Of a DNA stretch of 64,000 nt, positions 43,239 through 54,413 are shown in pieces (the first letter of the stretch is position 1; every line of letters begins with the position of its first letter). The position numbers and the translations under genes were made by a program. The notes beneath the pieces were generated by a model. That model had not been told where the DNA came from. It was given only the letters and a program-made list of their open reading frames with translations, and ran no database searches. This DNA comes from Adiantum capillus-veneris. Taxonomy: Eukaryota; Streptophyta; Polypodiopsida; Polypodiales; Pteridaceae. The stretch is taken from the NCBI GenBank assembly GCA_014529385.2, contig CM043947.1:122864391-122928390 (forward strand), read 5' to 3'.

Positions 43239-44370
43239 TGTGGACGGGATGGAAAGACACAGAACGCGTCTTTAATGACCTGACACACACTCTTGGGAAG
43301 ATACACACACACTATGGGGCACCACTCGGCTTACACAATACACCTGGCCGAGGCAGGGAACACACCTATGGAGTGAGAGGAGAGAGACTATCCACTTGCC
43401 CACTACACACAGAGACAGACACACACACACACACCCAAAAAACTCAGCTCAAAAGAGGAGAATTTCTGATTTTTAGATACAATTCAGCTTGGGCCAACAC
43501 CAATGGGGCAAATACCTCACACAATATGGGTAAAATATGCCAGATACAATCACAAATTGGAGCAGAAGCTTCGCTCATAGGAGAAATTTACACAGCCAAA
43601 ACAGCAAAAAAATAGGGAGGAATTTGCAAAATGGATAGCACCATCGCGTCCGGAACAACCCAAAACCCCAGTCTACAATGTCAAAGTGCTCAAATCCGAC
43701 CTCGGATGAGCAGTTTACTGCCAAAACAGGCTCCAAAAACCCCAAAAACAAAGTTGCGGTTGTCCCTCCTCTTCTCTCCACTCTTTTTCTGGTCATCTCT
43801 CCGGTTTTTGAGTTCCCACACTTAGTTTTTTTACTTGGGCACCCTTGGCCTTTTAGATGACCTCAAACGGCAGGCCAAAAAGTGGCCTCGCAGTGCATAG
43901 TTGTCACCCTGCTGCATCCATACGCACACCTGGCACTCGACATTTTTCAATAATGCATCCCGCCACCACGTGAAGTGGCCCCAAAATATAGTCCTCATGA
44001 TGACCTTTCTGCATAATTATCACAAGAAAACACCCACGTTGTGTCCGTACTTCTCCACGTGCAAGTATCGACCCCATTCGACCTCCTAACGCCACGAGAT
44101 GCCATTTGACGCACCTGCTTATCTCATGTCGTCGGCCCGCGGATAGCTTTCTCGAGAATTTTTACACGCCAGAAACTCTCATTATTATGGGAAAAACACA
44201 CTGGTACTGGTGATAGTGAAAAACGATGCACTATGTACATGTTGTGCTACTTGTACACATGTGGGCCCCACGTAACCACCTGGCTCTGGAAAATGGGCAA
44301 TCCTTTATTTGATGCACCATGCATGGGTATGTACATATGCGCAATCCCTTGCTCCAAAAAACTCCTAATA
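43239..44370 (-). repeat. 3' LTR of the Tat-type element
   Basis: Matches 54414-55554 closely over its whole length. Its plus-strand right edge is CCTAATA instead of CCTGACA, so the terminal TG on the minus strand is mutated. A purine-rich tract, AGGGGATGGGCAAATTC on the minus strand, abuts it at about 44371-44388. Confidence 0.9.
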
Positions 44371-44398
44371 GAATTTGCCCATCCCCTAGCTTGCTAGA

Positions 44399-45816
44399 TC
44401 ATTCATGATCAACAGCAGCAAAAAGCGATATTAGACTCGCCGCATCACAGGTCTCCTCATCTCTCACAGACCTTACTTGTTCTGCAGACAGCTCATCTTG
44501 CTCCACCATCATTAACCTGGCATGATATAGTTTAAGACGCAATCCAATTACCCTTGACTTATGTAAAATCCCATCCAGGTTAGCCAGCTGATATGTACCA
44601 CTCGGAAAACACTCCACTACCTTGAAAGGGCCTTCCCACTTAATTTGAAACTTCTTTTGGAAGGTGTTGTCGAGCTTACTGTTGTACCGCAAAACCAAGT
44701 CATGCTTCTTGATACCTTACTTTTGACCTTTTCATTTATCTTTTCCAAAGCCTTATCCTGCATCTGCCCATAATGTTCCAATGCGCTCATCCTATCCAGC
44801 TGAACCTCTTGTAACTGTAAGAGCCTCTCTTTGAATGCATCACTAGACTGCCTAAGCAACTTTTCTAACATCTTTACTGCAAGCAACTCTACTTCCACAG
44901 GCAATAGTGCTTCCTTTCCATACACCAAATGAAATGGAGTAAACCATGTACCTGTCTTCACTGAAGTACGGTAAGCCCATAACGCACTAGGCAATTCCAA
45001 ATCCCAATTCTTTCGTTGGTGCTCTATCACTTTCGAAAGAATTTGTACCAACTCACCATTGAACCTTTCATTTATGCCATTACACTGCGGATAATAAGGA
45101 GTGGTATGTTGATGCCTAATCTTCATCTTCGCGGATAAAAAGTCTAGCAGTTTAGCTCTAAATCCTGGCCCCTTATCCGAAAGTAGCTCTAGTGACACCC
45201 CAAACTTGCAACATATTTCATCATACACAAATTTTGTCACATCCTTTGCAGTGATCTGTTTTACTGCTATAGCCTCTGCCCATCTAGAGAGATAGTCTAC
45301 TGCAGTCAAAATAAAGCTTTTGCCCTTGATTGTGATAGGTAACGGGCCTATTGCATCAATCCCCCACTTTTCAAACACATCAAATGCCATGATGGTCTTT
45401 CGTAGCTCTGGCTTCAACACTCTCTTCCCAAATGCTTGCCACCTATTGCAAGACCTACACCAATGGTGAACATCCTTGTGCAGACTAGGCCATACTTACC
45501 CCTCTTGCAAGATCTTATGCAAGGTGACCTTTAGAGAAAAATGTCCGCCACATGCGCCTTCATGATTCTCTTGCAACACTCTATACAGCTCCTCCCGCCA
45601 AGGTACACGTCTCAACACAAGATCAGCCCCTTTCATGTACAAGACATCACCAATCAATTTGTACCTGTATGCTCTACGCACAAAACCATACTTCTTAGAC
45701 TTCTGAATGTCCTTCGGAATGATTCCTGTTAGCAAAAACTCCTTCTCTTGAGCCAAACTTTCCCGGCCATGATAAAGAGGTAAATTGGTCCTCAACACAA
45801 ATGGCTCCCCAATCAT
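44399..45816 (-). pseudogene. Tat-type integrase
   Basis: Integrase joins the cDNA to the genome. The zinc-binding start is at 45421-45816 (NHEGACGGHF, then HKDVHHWCRSCNRW after a stop near 45500). The catalytic core is open from 45420: WGIDAIGPLP (first Asp), LLSDKGPGF (second Asp) and GINERFNGEL (Glu), the D,D,E set with normal spacing. PSALWAYRTSVKTGTWFTPF and HLVYGKEALLPVE follow. The last part (44399-44698: KWEGPFKVVECFPSGTYQL) is in another frame after a shift near 44700. No chromodomain is seen. Catalytic residues are intact, damage is limited to a few sites. Confidence 0.87.
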
Positions 45817-45845
45817 GCTTTGAGCTGCTTCATGTGCCTCTCCAT

Positions 45846-46580
45846 TTAGAGAACGTTCAATGTGTCTGATGCTCCATACTTCAAACTTTTTAACAGGCCT
45901 TTAATTTTGAAACACATTTCCTTCAATGAGGTGTTCTTGCTCTTCCACACACCTAGCACTTGCTTCACAACTAACAAGGCATCACCTTTTATGCTCAACC
46001 TTCTAACCCCATGCTTCAAACAAATGTGTAATCTGGCTTCCAACGTAGCATATTCAGACTCATTGTTACTATGAGCATCCAATTTGAACCCTCTCTTGCA
46101 TACTAGCTTTCCCTCTGGATCATAAAGTGTTGTACCCCCTGAAGCCGCATCATGGCTCTTCCTGTATGAGCCATCAAAGAACAAAACATGTGCATTGCTG
46201 ATCTGTGGCACTTCTTCAACTACCCTTCTCACCATCTCTTCCTTAACAAGGAGGGGATTCTCCTTGTAAGTCAACAAATCAGCTAGGGTAGCTCTTGTAC
46301 TGTCTTCCACTAAAAAAGAGAACTCAAACTCTTGCAACTCAATTACCCATTTCTTCACCACATTTGACATGTTAGTGCCATTAATTAGCTGTGGCAAAAA
46401 GGCGTAACTCGTCAAGAAAACAAAAGGTCGTGGTAGCAAGTAATGAAGAAATCGTCGACAAGCAAATATCACACTGGCCATCACTAGCTCTACTTCCGAG
46501 AATTTTCTCTCTGCTACCAACTTCACTCGGCTTGCACAATACACTAGCTTCATATAATGGCTGCCCTTCCCCTTTTGCAA
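45846..46580 (-). pseudogene. Tat-type RNase H domains
   Basis: The first part (46280-46580: YMKLVYCASRVKLVAERKFS, ELQEFEFSFLVEDST) is the usual Ty3 RNase H/connection. The second part (45846-46180) begins LFFDGSYRKSHDAASGGTTL and continues NNESEYATLEARLHICLKHG and GDALLVVKQVLG. This is a separate RNase H fold of the archaeal-type kind known from Tat-lineage elements, with Asp, Glu and Asp in place. The frame is open for 244 codons. It joins the reverse transcriptase upstream through a frameshift near 46580. Confidence 0.8.
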
Positions 46581-47407
46581 TACATGGCTCCAATGGCATT
46601 ATCCCCTACTGATGGATTTACATAATACACTTGCTCCCAATCAGGAGCTTGCATGGCTGACAACCCCCCTAACACCTCTTGAAACACTTCTTCACACTTG
46701 TCATCCCATTGCAATGGATCATGCTTTGCCACTTGTTGTAATGGATAAAGGTGCTGTGAAGACAATGGAATAAACCGTGCCATGTACTTCACTTTGTGTA
46801 TAAAGGTTGCCAATTGCTTTGTACTTGTAGGTGATGGAAGAAGAATAATAGACTTAACATTGTCTGGATCAGCCTCAATGCCATTTTCTGACACCATATG
46901 GCCCAATAACTTCACCCTTGGCTATGCTAGATGAAATTCCTTTGGATTTAGTTGTCCTCCACATTCATCATATCGAGCTAATACCATCTACAACTTCTCA
47001 TGGTGTTCAGGCCTACGGCTGTAGACACAGAAGTCGTCCATAAAAGCCTTACCACAACTACCAATGAATGGTTCCAATACCCAATTTGCTCTCTCTTGAT
47101 AGAAAGTTGGTCCATTTGACAATCCAAACGGCAATACTGTGTAGCAATAGCAGCCCCATGGTGTAATAAAAGTTGTCTTTGTTCGGTCTTTAAGAGCAAT
47201 CTTCAATTGAAAATAGCCTGAAAAACCATCACACACACTGTACCTCTCATAACCTGCCACTGAATCCAAGATCTGATCGATGAATGGAAGAGGATATGGG
47301 TTCTTCTTAGTGGCTACGTTTAAGGGTTTAAAATCTACACAAATCCTCCACTTCCCATCCTTTTTTGGGCTGACTACTACTGGACTCACCCATTCTGTGG
47401 TTTCCAC
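46550..47407 (-). pseudogene. Tat-type reverse transcriptase
   Basis: Copies element RNA into DNA. WVSPVVVSPKKDGKWRICVD, PYPLPFIDQILDSVAGYERY, DGFSGYFQLKIA, TPWGCYCYTVLPFGLSNGPT and KAFMDDFCVYS (the YxDD position, here FMDD) appear in order from 47407 to 46988. The frame then stops near 46985 and continues as 46915-46550 (MKLLGHMVSENGIEADPDNV). The polymerase motifs are kept but the frame is broken at least twice. Confidence 0.88.
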
Positions 47408-47419
47408 TAGAACTATGAA

Positions 47420-48265
47420 TCATGCCTTCAATAACTTGTCCACCTCTTCCCGCAAGGCTGCCATTTGCTCTTGACCCATCCTTCTAAACCTTTGTCGCAC
47501 TGGCTTAGCACCTTCTTTCAGCTCTATATGCATCTCTTCGCCCTTGAACCCTCTGATCTCTTCATATGAAGTATTGAACAAATCAGGAAAACTAGCCAGC
47601 GTGTGCAAATATATCTCCTTCTCCATAGCTGAGAGGTCTCCACTGATCATTTGTGTCATCAATTCCTGCTTCTTTGACAACTCAACCTTGGTTTGCATCA
47701 GTCCTTCAATCACTTCATAAGGCCCTTCACTTTCATCTTCAACCTCATTTGCAAATGCGACTACACCAGACTCCTGGATTCCTTTGTCCATCAAAAGAAA
47801 TGCAACATCAACATCCTCATCACTGTTGGTAGTACTATCACTATCCTCATCGATCACTGTGGAATAGTCGTCATCACTCGACTCATCCTCATCTTCATAG
47901 AGCTCCTCCAATCGTTTCCTTGTGTCCATATTATATAGCTTCTTGGCACCTCTCTTTCCATAGAGGCTAATCGTACCACGTCTCCAATCTTGCACAACTC
48001 CCACTGCACGTAACCATGGTCTACCCAGTATAATAGGATATGCTCCCAACCCTATTGGCATCACATGAAAATCAACCACTGCCTTTGCATCATACGCCTC
48101 CACTTCTAAGCTCTTTACAACACCCAAACATTTTACTTTCTAATGGTTTGCCAATCTAATCCAAAAGCCTGACACCCCAATCACTGTAAGATCCATCTTC
48201 TCAACACATGAGTGTGTTATGACACATATTTGGACTCCACTATCCACATAACCTTGTCCTAGATT
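47420..48265 (-). pseudogene. Tat-type aspartic protease and linker to RT
   Basis: On the minus strand near 48195-48260, YVDSGVQICVITHSCVEKM has the catalytic DSG. A stop near 48140 separates it from the open 47420-48127 frame, where YPIILGRPWL is the second conserved protease block. An acidic region (DEDESSDDDYSTVIDEDSDS) then leads to the RT lead-in MHIELKEGAKPVRQRFRRM. The protease would release Gag and Pol proteins. Confidence 0.82.
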
Positions 48266-48395
48266 TTTTCATTTGTGCCACACATCTACTATTGGACAAA
48301 TGTCTGGTATCTCATCCATTACCAACACCTTTACTGAACCTCTCTCTGGCTCTTTCTCCATTGGGTTAACCATCCTCTTCCACTGTCGCTTTAGC

Positions 48396-49475
48396 TTAGG
48401 CACCATCTCTATAAGCTGCCAAAAGGTAACATCGGCTTTCCTGCTTTGTCAAATCCTCCTTCAAGTCATAGCTTAATTGCCCATCCCCTAGTGGAAAATC
48501 TGAAACATGAAACTTGCGACGAGCCCTCCTTTTCCTCTTAGCCTTGACATCCTCGCCTTCATGGCTCTTTCCCTTCTTACTAGGACCTGGGGCACTTCTT
48601 CCTTCTTTTTTCTTTGTGGTCGTCTTCCCAATAGGCATCACTAATGTATCCTCTAGCTTTGATGCCTTCTCCAAGGTGACTACACTTAGCACTTTTGTCT
48701 TTCCCTTTTCCTCCTGGGTTAATCCACTGGTTCCTTCTTCTCCCTTAATTTCAATGCCATAGTCATTTGACCTAGTTAGCACCTATCTTGGCAATGGATA
48801 CATGTCTCCCCCCATCCTTGGTGGCTTATCACATTGCGGGCTGATGTGGCCCAACTCTCCACAATTATAACATGTGGGCGTCTGCCACGAGAACCTACCA
48901 TTACTTTGTCCAACACCATTCCTATGTCTTTCTTCACCTCCAGCTGATTTGCAAACCTCCCTCTACCTCGATTATTTCCCACTTGACCTAGCATGTTTAG
49001 GCTAAGATTCTTCATTAAATCTACCACTTGTCTCATGTCTTGCCTTAGCCCATCATCTTGCACTGCTGTAGTGACCACTGTTGGCATAACCTGAGGAGTA
49101 AAAGCAACCACTGGTTCATGATGAACCCCTGGCATGCGACCTTGCGAAGAATCCATAGGCTGAAATTCAGACCTCATGGACGAAGACTCCACTCCTAACT
49201 GGCTCATTTTCCTCAGCTTCCACTCTTTGTTCCTTGCCACCTCCAATGCATCTTCATATGTCCTAGGCTTCTTTAGCTCCGCTCTCCAACGTATATTCTC
49301 CCAAAGACCAGCCAAGAACCTGTTCATGTCACGTGGAGGTACCTGTGGTGCTAAGGCCTTACATATCCGCTCCCATGCCAATGAAAACTTACGTATGTAC
49401 GCATCTGCTGGCTCACCTTCCTTTTGCACTAAAGCTTGTAAAGTTCTTGCCACACTTTGTCAGGATCTTCTATCT
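48396..49475 (-). pseudogene. Tat-type gag, C-terminal part
   Basis: From 49453: VQKEGEPADAYIRKFSLAWE, MNRFLAGLWENIRWRAELKK, YEDALEVARNKEWKLRKM, the gag core. After a frameshift near 48890 comes a zinc knuckle CYNCGELGHISPQC (about 48830-48875). A basic Lys-rich linker (KRKRRARRKFHVSDFPLG) follows in 48396-48782. The N-terminal part lies at 53144-53456 on the far side of the inserted copia-type element. A two-base insertion just before 49453 shifts the frame. Confidence 0.82.
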
Positions 49476-49664
49476 GAAGGAGATCGGGGAGCACCACAGA
49501 CGGAGAGTGAGCAAGAGAAGGAGACACACGACACACAGATATGGGTGGGGAGACTCAATGAGTGAGCAGCCCCCTATACACGTATGCTATGTATAAGGTA
49601 TACAAGTCAATGGGCGCCCAGACTCTGGGCGGCCGGGCAAGGCACAGACACCTATACCCCAACA
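49476..49664 (-). repeat. 3' LTR of the copia-type element
   Basis: TGAAGGAGATCGGGG...CCCCAACA on the plus strand. It differs from the partner at 52954-53143 at only a few bases, so insertion was recent. Confidence 0.93.
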
Positions 49665-49743
49665 ACCTCCCACTTAAAGGCGACTGTGCCTTTAAGCAAG
49701 AGAACCTACTCTAAAGACTACAAAAGGCGAGAGAAAACCGCTC

Positions 49744-51681
49744 TCAACCGATGCCCACTGGCTGGCTGTGATCGTGTGCATCCAGCTGTCCTGCTCCCAT
49801 GTAAGTCCATACACCACCAGACGTACCGCACACGTACTGCAAGTATGTATGCAATACCTGCATATCTCCCTCGTGCACTATGCCATCATCAGTCAACAAA
49901 CGACTGACAACCCCAACTGCAAATGCTCCCACTGCAGCTGCGATATCCGGTCTCAAGATCAGCATCTCATACATGAGACCACCGAATGCCGATGCAATGC
50001 TAGCGGGCCCTGCTAGCTCTACAGAGCATGCATCAACATATATATCCCTGGCAATAGGCATCTCTGACTGACAAGGCGTGTCAGCCACATGCATCTCCTG
50101 ACTGTCCGCAAAAGACGCATCAACCTGTCGTGCAACCTCAGAGAAAACTAGTTGCTCTAGGTGTCTGCTGGAAGACATATCCTGCAAAACTATATCCCCA
50201 TGCTCACTGTCGAGCATAGAAAGGAATGACTGCATAATCGCTGACATCTCAGCCTCCTCTGCAATCATCCACTGCAAACATGACCACTCAATCTGCTGTG
50301 ACTCACTACAGCTCTCATACTCTAACTCCGTATGCATAGACTCTTGTACAACGTCCTTCTGTTGTGACTCACTAGAGCAAGACCGCTCTACCTGTCTATC
50401 CTGCATAGAAGTATCTCGCACAACTGACTCTCTGCTTTGCTCAGTCACTAGCAAAGCATGCATGTCTGACTCTGTCACCTCTCTATGTGACTGCTCAAGT
50501 CGTGCCCCAACTGTGTGCACAACGAGCTCACTACTCTGCACTCCATGCAAAGCATCCTGCAACCCATGAGCAAAAGAGACTCGCCTGCTCTCTCGCTCTC
50601 TACTTGGCTGCATGATCACAGAGACAACACCGTCTCTCTCGTGATCCACATGCAATGGGTAACCTGTACCACTCCTGGCACCTCTCGCAATCACTAGCGA
50701 ACCCAAATGCATCACAAAATCTCGCTCTCGAAGCGAAATCTGACATCCACAATCTCTAAGCTGACCAATCGAGATCAAACTCACTGTCAAATCTGGCACA
50801 TAGCGCACATGTCGTAACAAGTAAGATGCACCACTCGGTAATGACAGTCTCACATCTCCTGCACCTGCTATCGCATGCACCGATCCATCGGTCAAACGTA
50901 CACTGCCAAGCATCCCGCTAGAATAGCTACAAAACCATTCACGATGGGGCGTGACATGAAACATAGCATCTGCGTCTAGCAACCACTGCGAAGGGAGTGC
51001 ACTATCCACATGTATAGCATTTCGAGCATAGCTCGAGGTAAAAGTGACATCCCCGTCACTAGTATACTCCGACACTACATGTGCCTCAACTGTCAAAGCA
51101 ACTGAGTCCATGGCATCACTACATACATCTCTGAGATTGCCATGTCTCCTACGATGTCGCATACGACGAAAACAGCGCCGTCTAACGTGTCCAGAATGAC
51201 CACAATACCAACATGTCACCTGTTGGCGTGCTCGTGAATGTACATGTCTCACACGAGTCCGTGATGACTTATATCTATCATACATTTCATGTAATCTGCG
51301 CCAAAGTGCTCTCGAAGTAGCCTCATACATAACAAGAGCATATACAGATTCCACAAGGTGCAAAGAGAGTGTAAATAGTGCCATCTCCTCTAGATCCTGC
51401 CACTGATCGTCAGACATGTTTGAAGGTCTACCTACATCACCACTCAATGGTCGATGCAACCCTCGCTTTGTCAATGCATCAAGCATACACTCTCTCCATG
51501 CCGCAAAGTCTGACCCATCAAACACGCGCATCTGTGAGAGGTCACAATCTGATCGATCACCTGTCTCTGCCATGAGCACAAGTAGCAAGCTAGATAGAAA
51601 AACCACCTCACCAACAACACCTGGAAACTGTCTACCAATATGGCCAGAAACACAATGTAAAACCTGTGAGACACACTCCAA
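49744..51681 (-). CDS. Fused Gag-protease-RT-tail protein (645 aa), copia type
   Basis: Open for 645 codons; the likely true start is the ATG giving MAETGDRSDCDLSQMRVFDG, about 36 residues in, since this matches copia Gag starts. Then come FDGSDFAAWRECMLDALTKR, a zinc knuckle CWYCGHSGHVRRRC (CX2CX4HX4C), and a protease-like WLLDADAMFHVTPHREWF, where the usual DSG is DAD. LRHVRYVPDLTVSLISIGQL is the pre-integrase Gag block. A Ser/Glu/Gln-rich linker of about 200 residues follows, then LRPDIAAAVG and VLHTYLQYVCGTSGG, the end of copia reverse transcriptase. Integrase and RT catalytic parts are absent. It probably forms particles and relies on another element for enzymes. Confidence 0.82.
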   Translation of the reverse strand: MECVSQVLHCVSGHIGRQFPGVVGEVVFLSSLLLVLMAETGDRSDCDLSQMRVFDGSDFAAWRECMLDALTKRGLHRPLSGDVGRPSNMSDDQWQDLEEMALFTLSLHLVESVYALVMYEATSRALWRRLHEMYDRYKSSRTRVRHVHSRARQQVTCWYCGHSGHVRRRCFRRMRHRRRHGNLRDVCSDAMDSVALTVEAHVVSEYTSDGDVTFTSSYARNAIHVDSALPSQWLLDADAMFHVTPHREWFCSYSSGMLGSVRLTDGSVHAIAGAGDVRLSLPSGASYLLRHVRYVPDLTVSLISIGQLRDCGCQISLRERDFVMHLGSLVIARGARSGTGYPLHVDHERDGVVSVIMQPSRERESRRVSFAHGLQDALHGVQSSELVVHTVGARLEQSHREVTESDMHALLVTEQSRESVVRDTSMQDRQVERSCSSESQQKDVVQESMHTELEYESCSESQQIEWSCLQWMIAEEAEMSAIMQSFLSMLDSEHGDIVLQDMSSSRHLEQLVFSEVARQVDASFADSQEMHVADTPCQSEMPIARDIYVDACSVELAGPASIASAFGGLMYEMLILRPDIAAAVGAFAVGVVSRLLTDDGIVHEGDMQVLHTYLQYVCGTSGGVWTYMGAGQLDAHDHSQPVGIG

Positions 51682-51737
51682 AATAGAGCTCCCGCAATGT
51701 CAATACAAGCCTCGCCTGCTCTAGTATCACACTGCAA

Positions 51738-52953
51738 TCAAACGCACTACTTACAAGACGCATTCATGACGACCATAACCTTGTGCATAATCTTCACCGA
51801 ATCAGCCCTGAAATTCAGCCCAAAATCACAAAATTCTCAGCCCTCTTGCATGGCCAAAAACAGTCCGTAATTCAGCCCCACACTACCAACCGTAGCGCAT
51901 AAAGAATCAGCCCAAAACTTCTCCAAGAAGTTATGACTTGTTCGGTCTAAAGATCACCTGCACACACGCCGTCATAAAGCATACATCTGTGAGCTAATCA
52001 CCAAGCCCACATTGTGCGGTATCGATGCATACACGCACAAATCTCCCACCTGCAGAGAACACCGCACGCAAATGCTGAGTGCAACCCGCAATCTCGACCT
52101 AGATCGCATAAATGATACGCATAAAACTTCTAGGAAAATTTCACCAGAGTTTCGTCAGTAAAACGGCCACAAAACCAGTAACCAAACTGACTGTACACTC
52201 AAAACCATGAGCAACCAAAGCGCATCAAACCGCACTCCAAATGCATGCACCAATCTCCACACTTTGCATACATCATTGCAAACACCTGCAAATCTAGTAC
52301 ACAAATATCTTCTCTACCTGTGACTGCCAAAAAACATGCTCGAGGCATACATTGCTGAGCTCAAAATGCAATCCCATTAGTCTCCCTGAGCATCAAACCA
52401 CATAAGACATACATCGTATCCTCCCACCTGTGAGGAAACTTGCAGCAAATATCACTCTCACATCTGAGAGCAAACCATGTGTGAAATCCTCGACACACAA
52501 TAAACAACTGCTGCTGCAAAAAATTCAGCGTTTAGAATTTTAAAATTCTGATATAACGAGTGCGTCCGGAGCGTGCCAAAACCCCAAGGTAGACTCCTGG
52601 ATCACATGTATCTGAGTCCGGGTGTGAAAGCTATGCCAAAAACCTCCGTTTCGACCCAAAAACGCAGCATAAACTGCCAAAAGAGGGCTGAAAAATGCAG
52701 CTCCTCAACCGTAGCTCGAATGAAGTTTTTGATGGCTCGAATGGCTTCGAAAGGGGAGTAAAACGCCAGTATGCCAGGTGGAAACACTCTCGGAAAGCTG
52801 AATTTGCCGATGCCAAAGTCGAAACCCTGTTTGCACTCTTGAAAGTACGTGCGCGCAGAGTCCGGACGCGATTTCAGGAATGAAACTGGCTCTCCGCTGT
52901 CGTCATGACTGTGCACACACGTGCTCCCTCCGCACCTACGCTCTGATACCAAT
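51738..52953 (-). other. Leader and primer site of the copia-type element
   Basis: No gene. The leader is rich in CAAA/CATACA phrases on the plus strand. The primer-binding site is TGGTATCAGAGC on the minus strand at 52940-52951. Confidence 0.75.
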
Positions 52954-53143
52954 TGAAGGGGATCGAGGAGCACCACAGACGGAGAGTGAGCGAGAGAAGG
53001 AGACACACGACACACAGATATGGGTGGGGAGACTCAATGAGTGAGCAGCCCCCTATACACTTATGCTATGTATAAGGTATACAAGTCAGTGGGTGCCCAG
53101 ACTCTGGGCGGCCGGGCAAGGCACAAACGCCTATACCCCAACA
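52954..53143 (-). repeat. 5' LTR of the copia-type element
   Basis: TGAAGGGGATCGAGG...CCCCAACA on the plus strand, 190 bp. Followed by the CTATC target duplication. Confidence 0.93.
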
Positions 53144-53456
53144 CTATCTTCACAAACTCCACTTCCAACTCATGCCGTAGATTGTCCCAACTCAACCTTA
53201 CGGGTGGATCAACCCCACGCAACTCCTCTTCAAATGCTTTGGACCAAACTCGTGCATCACTCTGCAAACAGATTTGGAGATCATGAATCTGGTTGCTAAT
53301 GCAGGCAACCTCCATCTTTTCCAAAAAGTCTTCCACATCTTCATCACTTCTTCCATGAAACTCTAGATAAGAGAAAGCCATGGCTACCCAAGTTTCTATG
53401 CTTTGAGAACCCCTTCGAACACACGTGCAAGAACCCAAAACTTTTGACTGACTCAA
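53144..53456 (-). pseudogene. Tat-type gag, N-terminal part
   Basis: AFSYLEFHGRSDEDVEDFLE, then LQSDARVWSKAFEEEL and LSWDNLRHELEVEFVKI match the beginning of a Ty3 Gag core. The frame runs to the target duplication at 53144 and would continue at 49475. It is preceded by a leader (53457-54386). Confidence 0.8.
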
Positions 53457-54413
53457 TCCCCAGAAACTTCAATGGAGCTTGTCTTTAGATAAGGACAAAC
53501 ACATGCACATCAAATGAGTTTTCATAGTTAATCATCCGAATTACAACAGGCAAACACTAAATTCCAGGATCTCTCGTAACCTTCTTGGCCCGAACATAAA
53601 GACTATGCGCTGCTGGAAAAAAATCTTCCTGGACACATGAATATTTATCTGGATTCTTTGAGTTAAATGAAAAGGAGTGAATTGAGGGCCATTTTGATCA
53701 TCCATTAAAGTCAACGTGCAGCTCCCAAGAAAGAACACCTATCTTATCCTCTGATTTTGTCAAAATTTCAGCAACATAACAGCATAAATGGCTCAAAAGA
53801 CCAAAAAACTAGCCATCATAAGTTGGAAAAATTTTGACAGAGCTTCCCTAGAAATAGAGCAGTGTGAACCCAAAATATAGATTGTATATGTATGCATAAA
53901 CTGCCAACAATAGAACCCGAGCATCAAATAGGACTCACTAGTACATAACCTATGGCGAGGTCACGAAAAGGGTGCTCCAGCTACCTGTATCATTAAAAGG
54001 ATCTCCACATTTGAGAATCCCCCAGCTTAATAAAACCTCACGCTATCGACCCTCACACGAAGGCTTATACAAATCTCATATAGTCAAGTCTCAAAAATGA
54101 CTATCTTCCAGACCAAGTCTCAGAAATGGCTGGGACTGCCAAATAAAACCAAGTATGGCTCCACAAAGGTGTACAATGGCAGTTTCCACAAGTAACGTAC
54201 AATCCAGCAGACAATGCGCTCAAACAGGCGCCAAATGATGCATACCCACAACAACTGCAAGTGACACCACTGCTAGTATATCACTATACTCCAGCCACAT
54301 GTACCTGTGTGAATCACCTATACCTATACCTGTCCTGTAACCTGTAATCTACAACCTGTAATCCCGAAGCTGAAGGTACTCGAAGAAGATCCTCCGTGGG
54401 GGCGCCAAAAGAA
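53457..54413 (-). other. Leader and primer region of the Tat-type element
   Basis: No gene belonging to the element is seen. On the minus strand after the LTR the text is TTCTTTTGGCGCCCCCACGG, a TGGCGCC-type primer region (about 54394-54413). The part 53541-53738 encodes a peptide (SRKIFFQQRIVFMFGPRRLR) that recurs at 15600-15980 and is listed as a finding. Confidence 0.65.

Larger units (their letters stand above)
49476..53143 (-). mobile_element. Non-autonomous copia-type LTR element with a single fused ORF
   Basis: Two 190-bp LTRs (49476-49664 and 52954-53143) flank 3.3 kb. CTATC at 49471-49475 and CTATC at 53144-53148 form a perfect target duplication. The minus strand shows a TGGTATCAGAGC primer site at 52940-52951, next to the right LTR, and a purine-rich tract next to the left one. 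The only gene is a 645-codon ORF that keeps Gag, a zinc knuckle, a protease-like part and the last piece of reverse transcriptase, with integrase and the polymerase core missing. It lies in the gag of the Tat-type element. Confidence 0.9.

Noticed and set aside
43136-43860. ORFs of 159, 64 and 60 codons after the PPR frame
   Set aside because: They lie in the LTR; the PPR similarity stops exactly at 43238 and near-identical sequence occurs in the other LTR.
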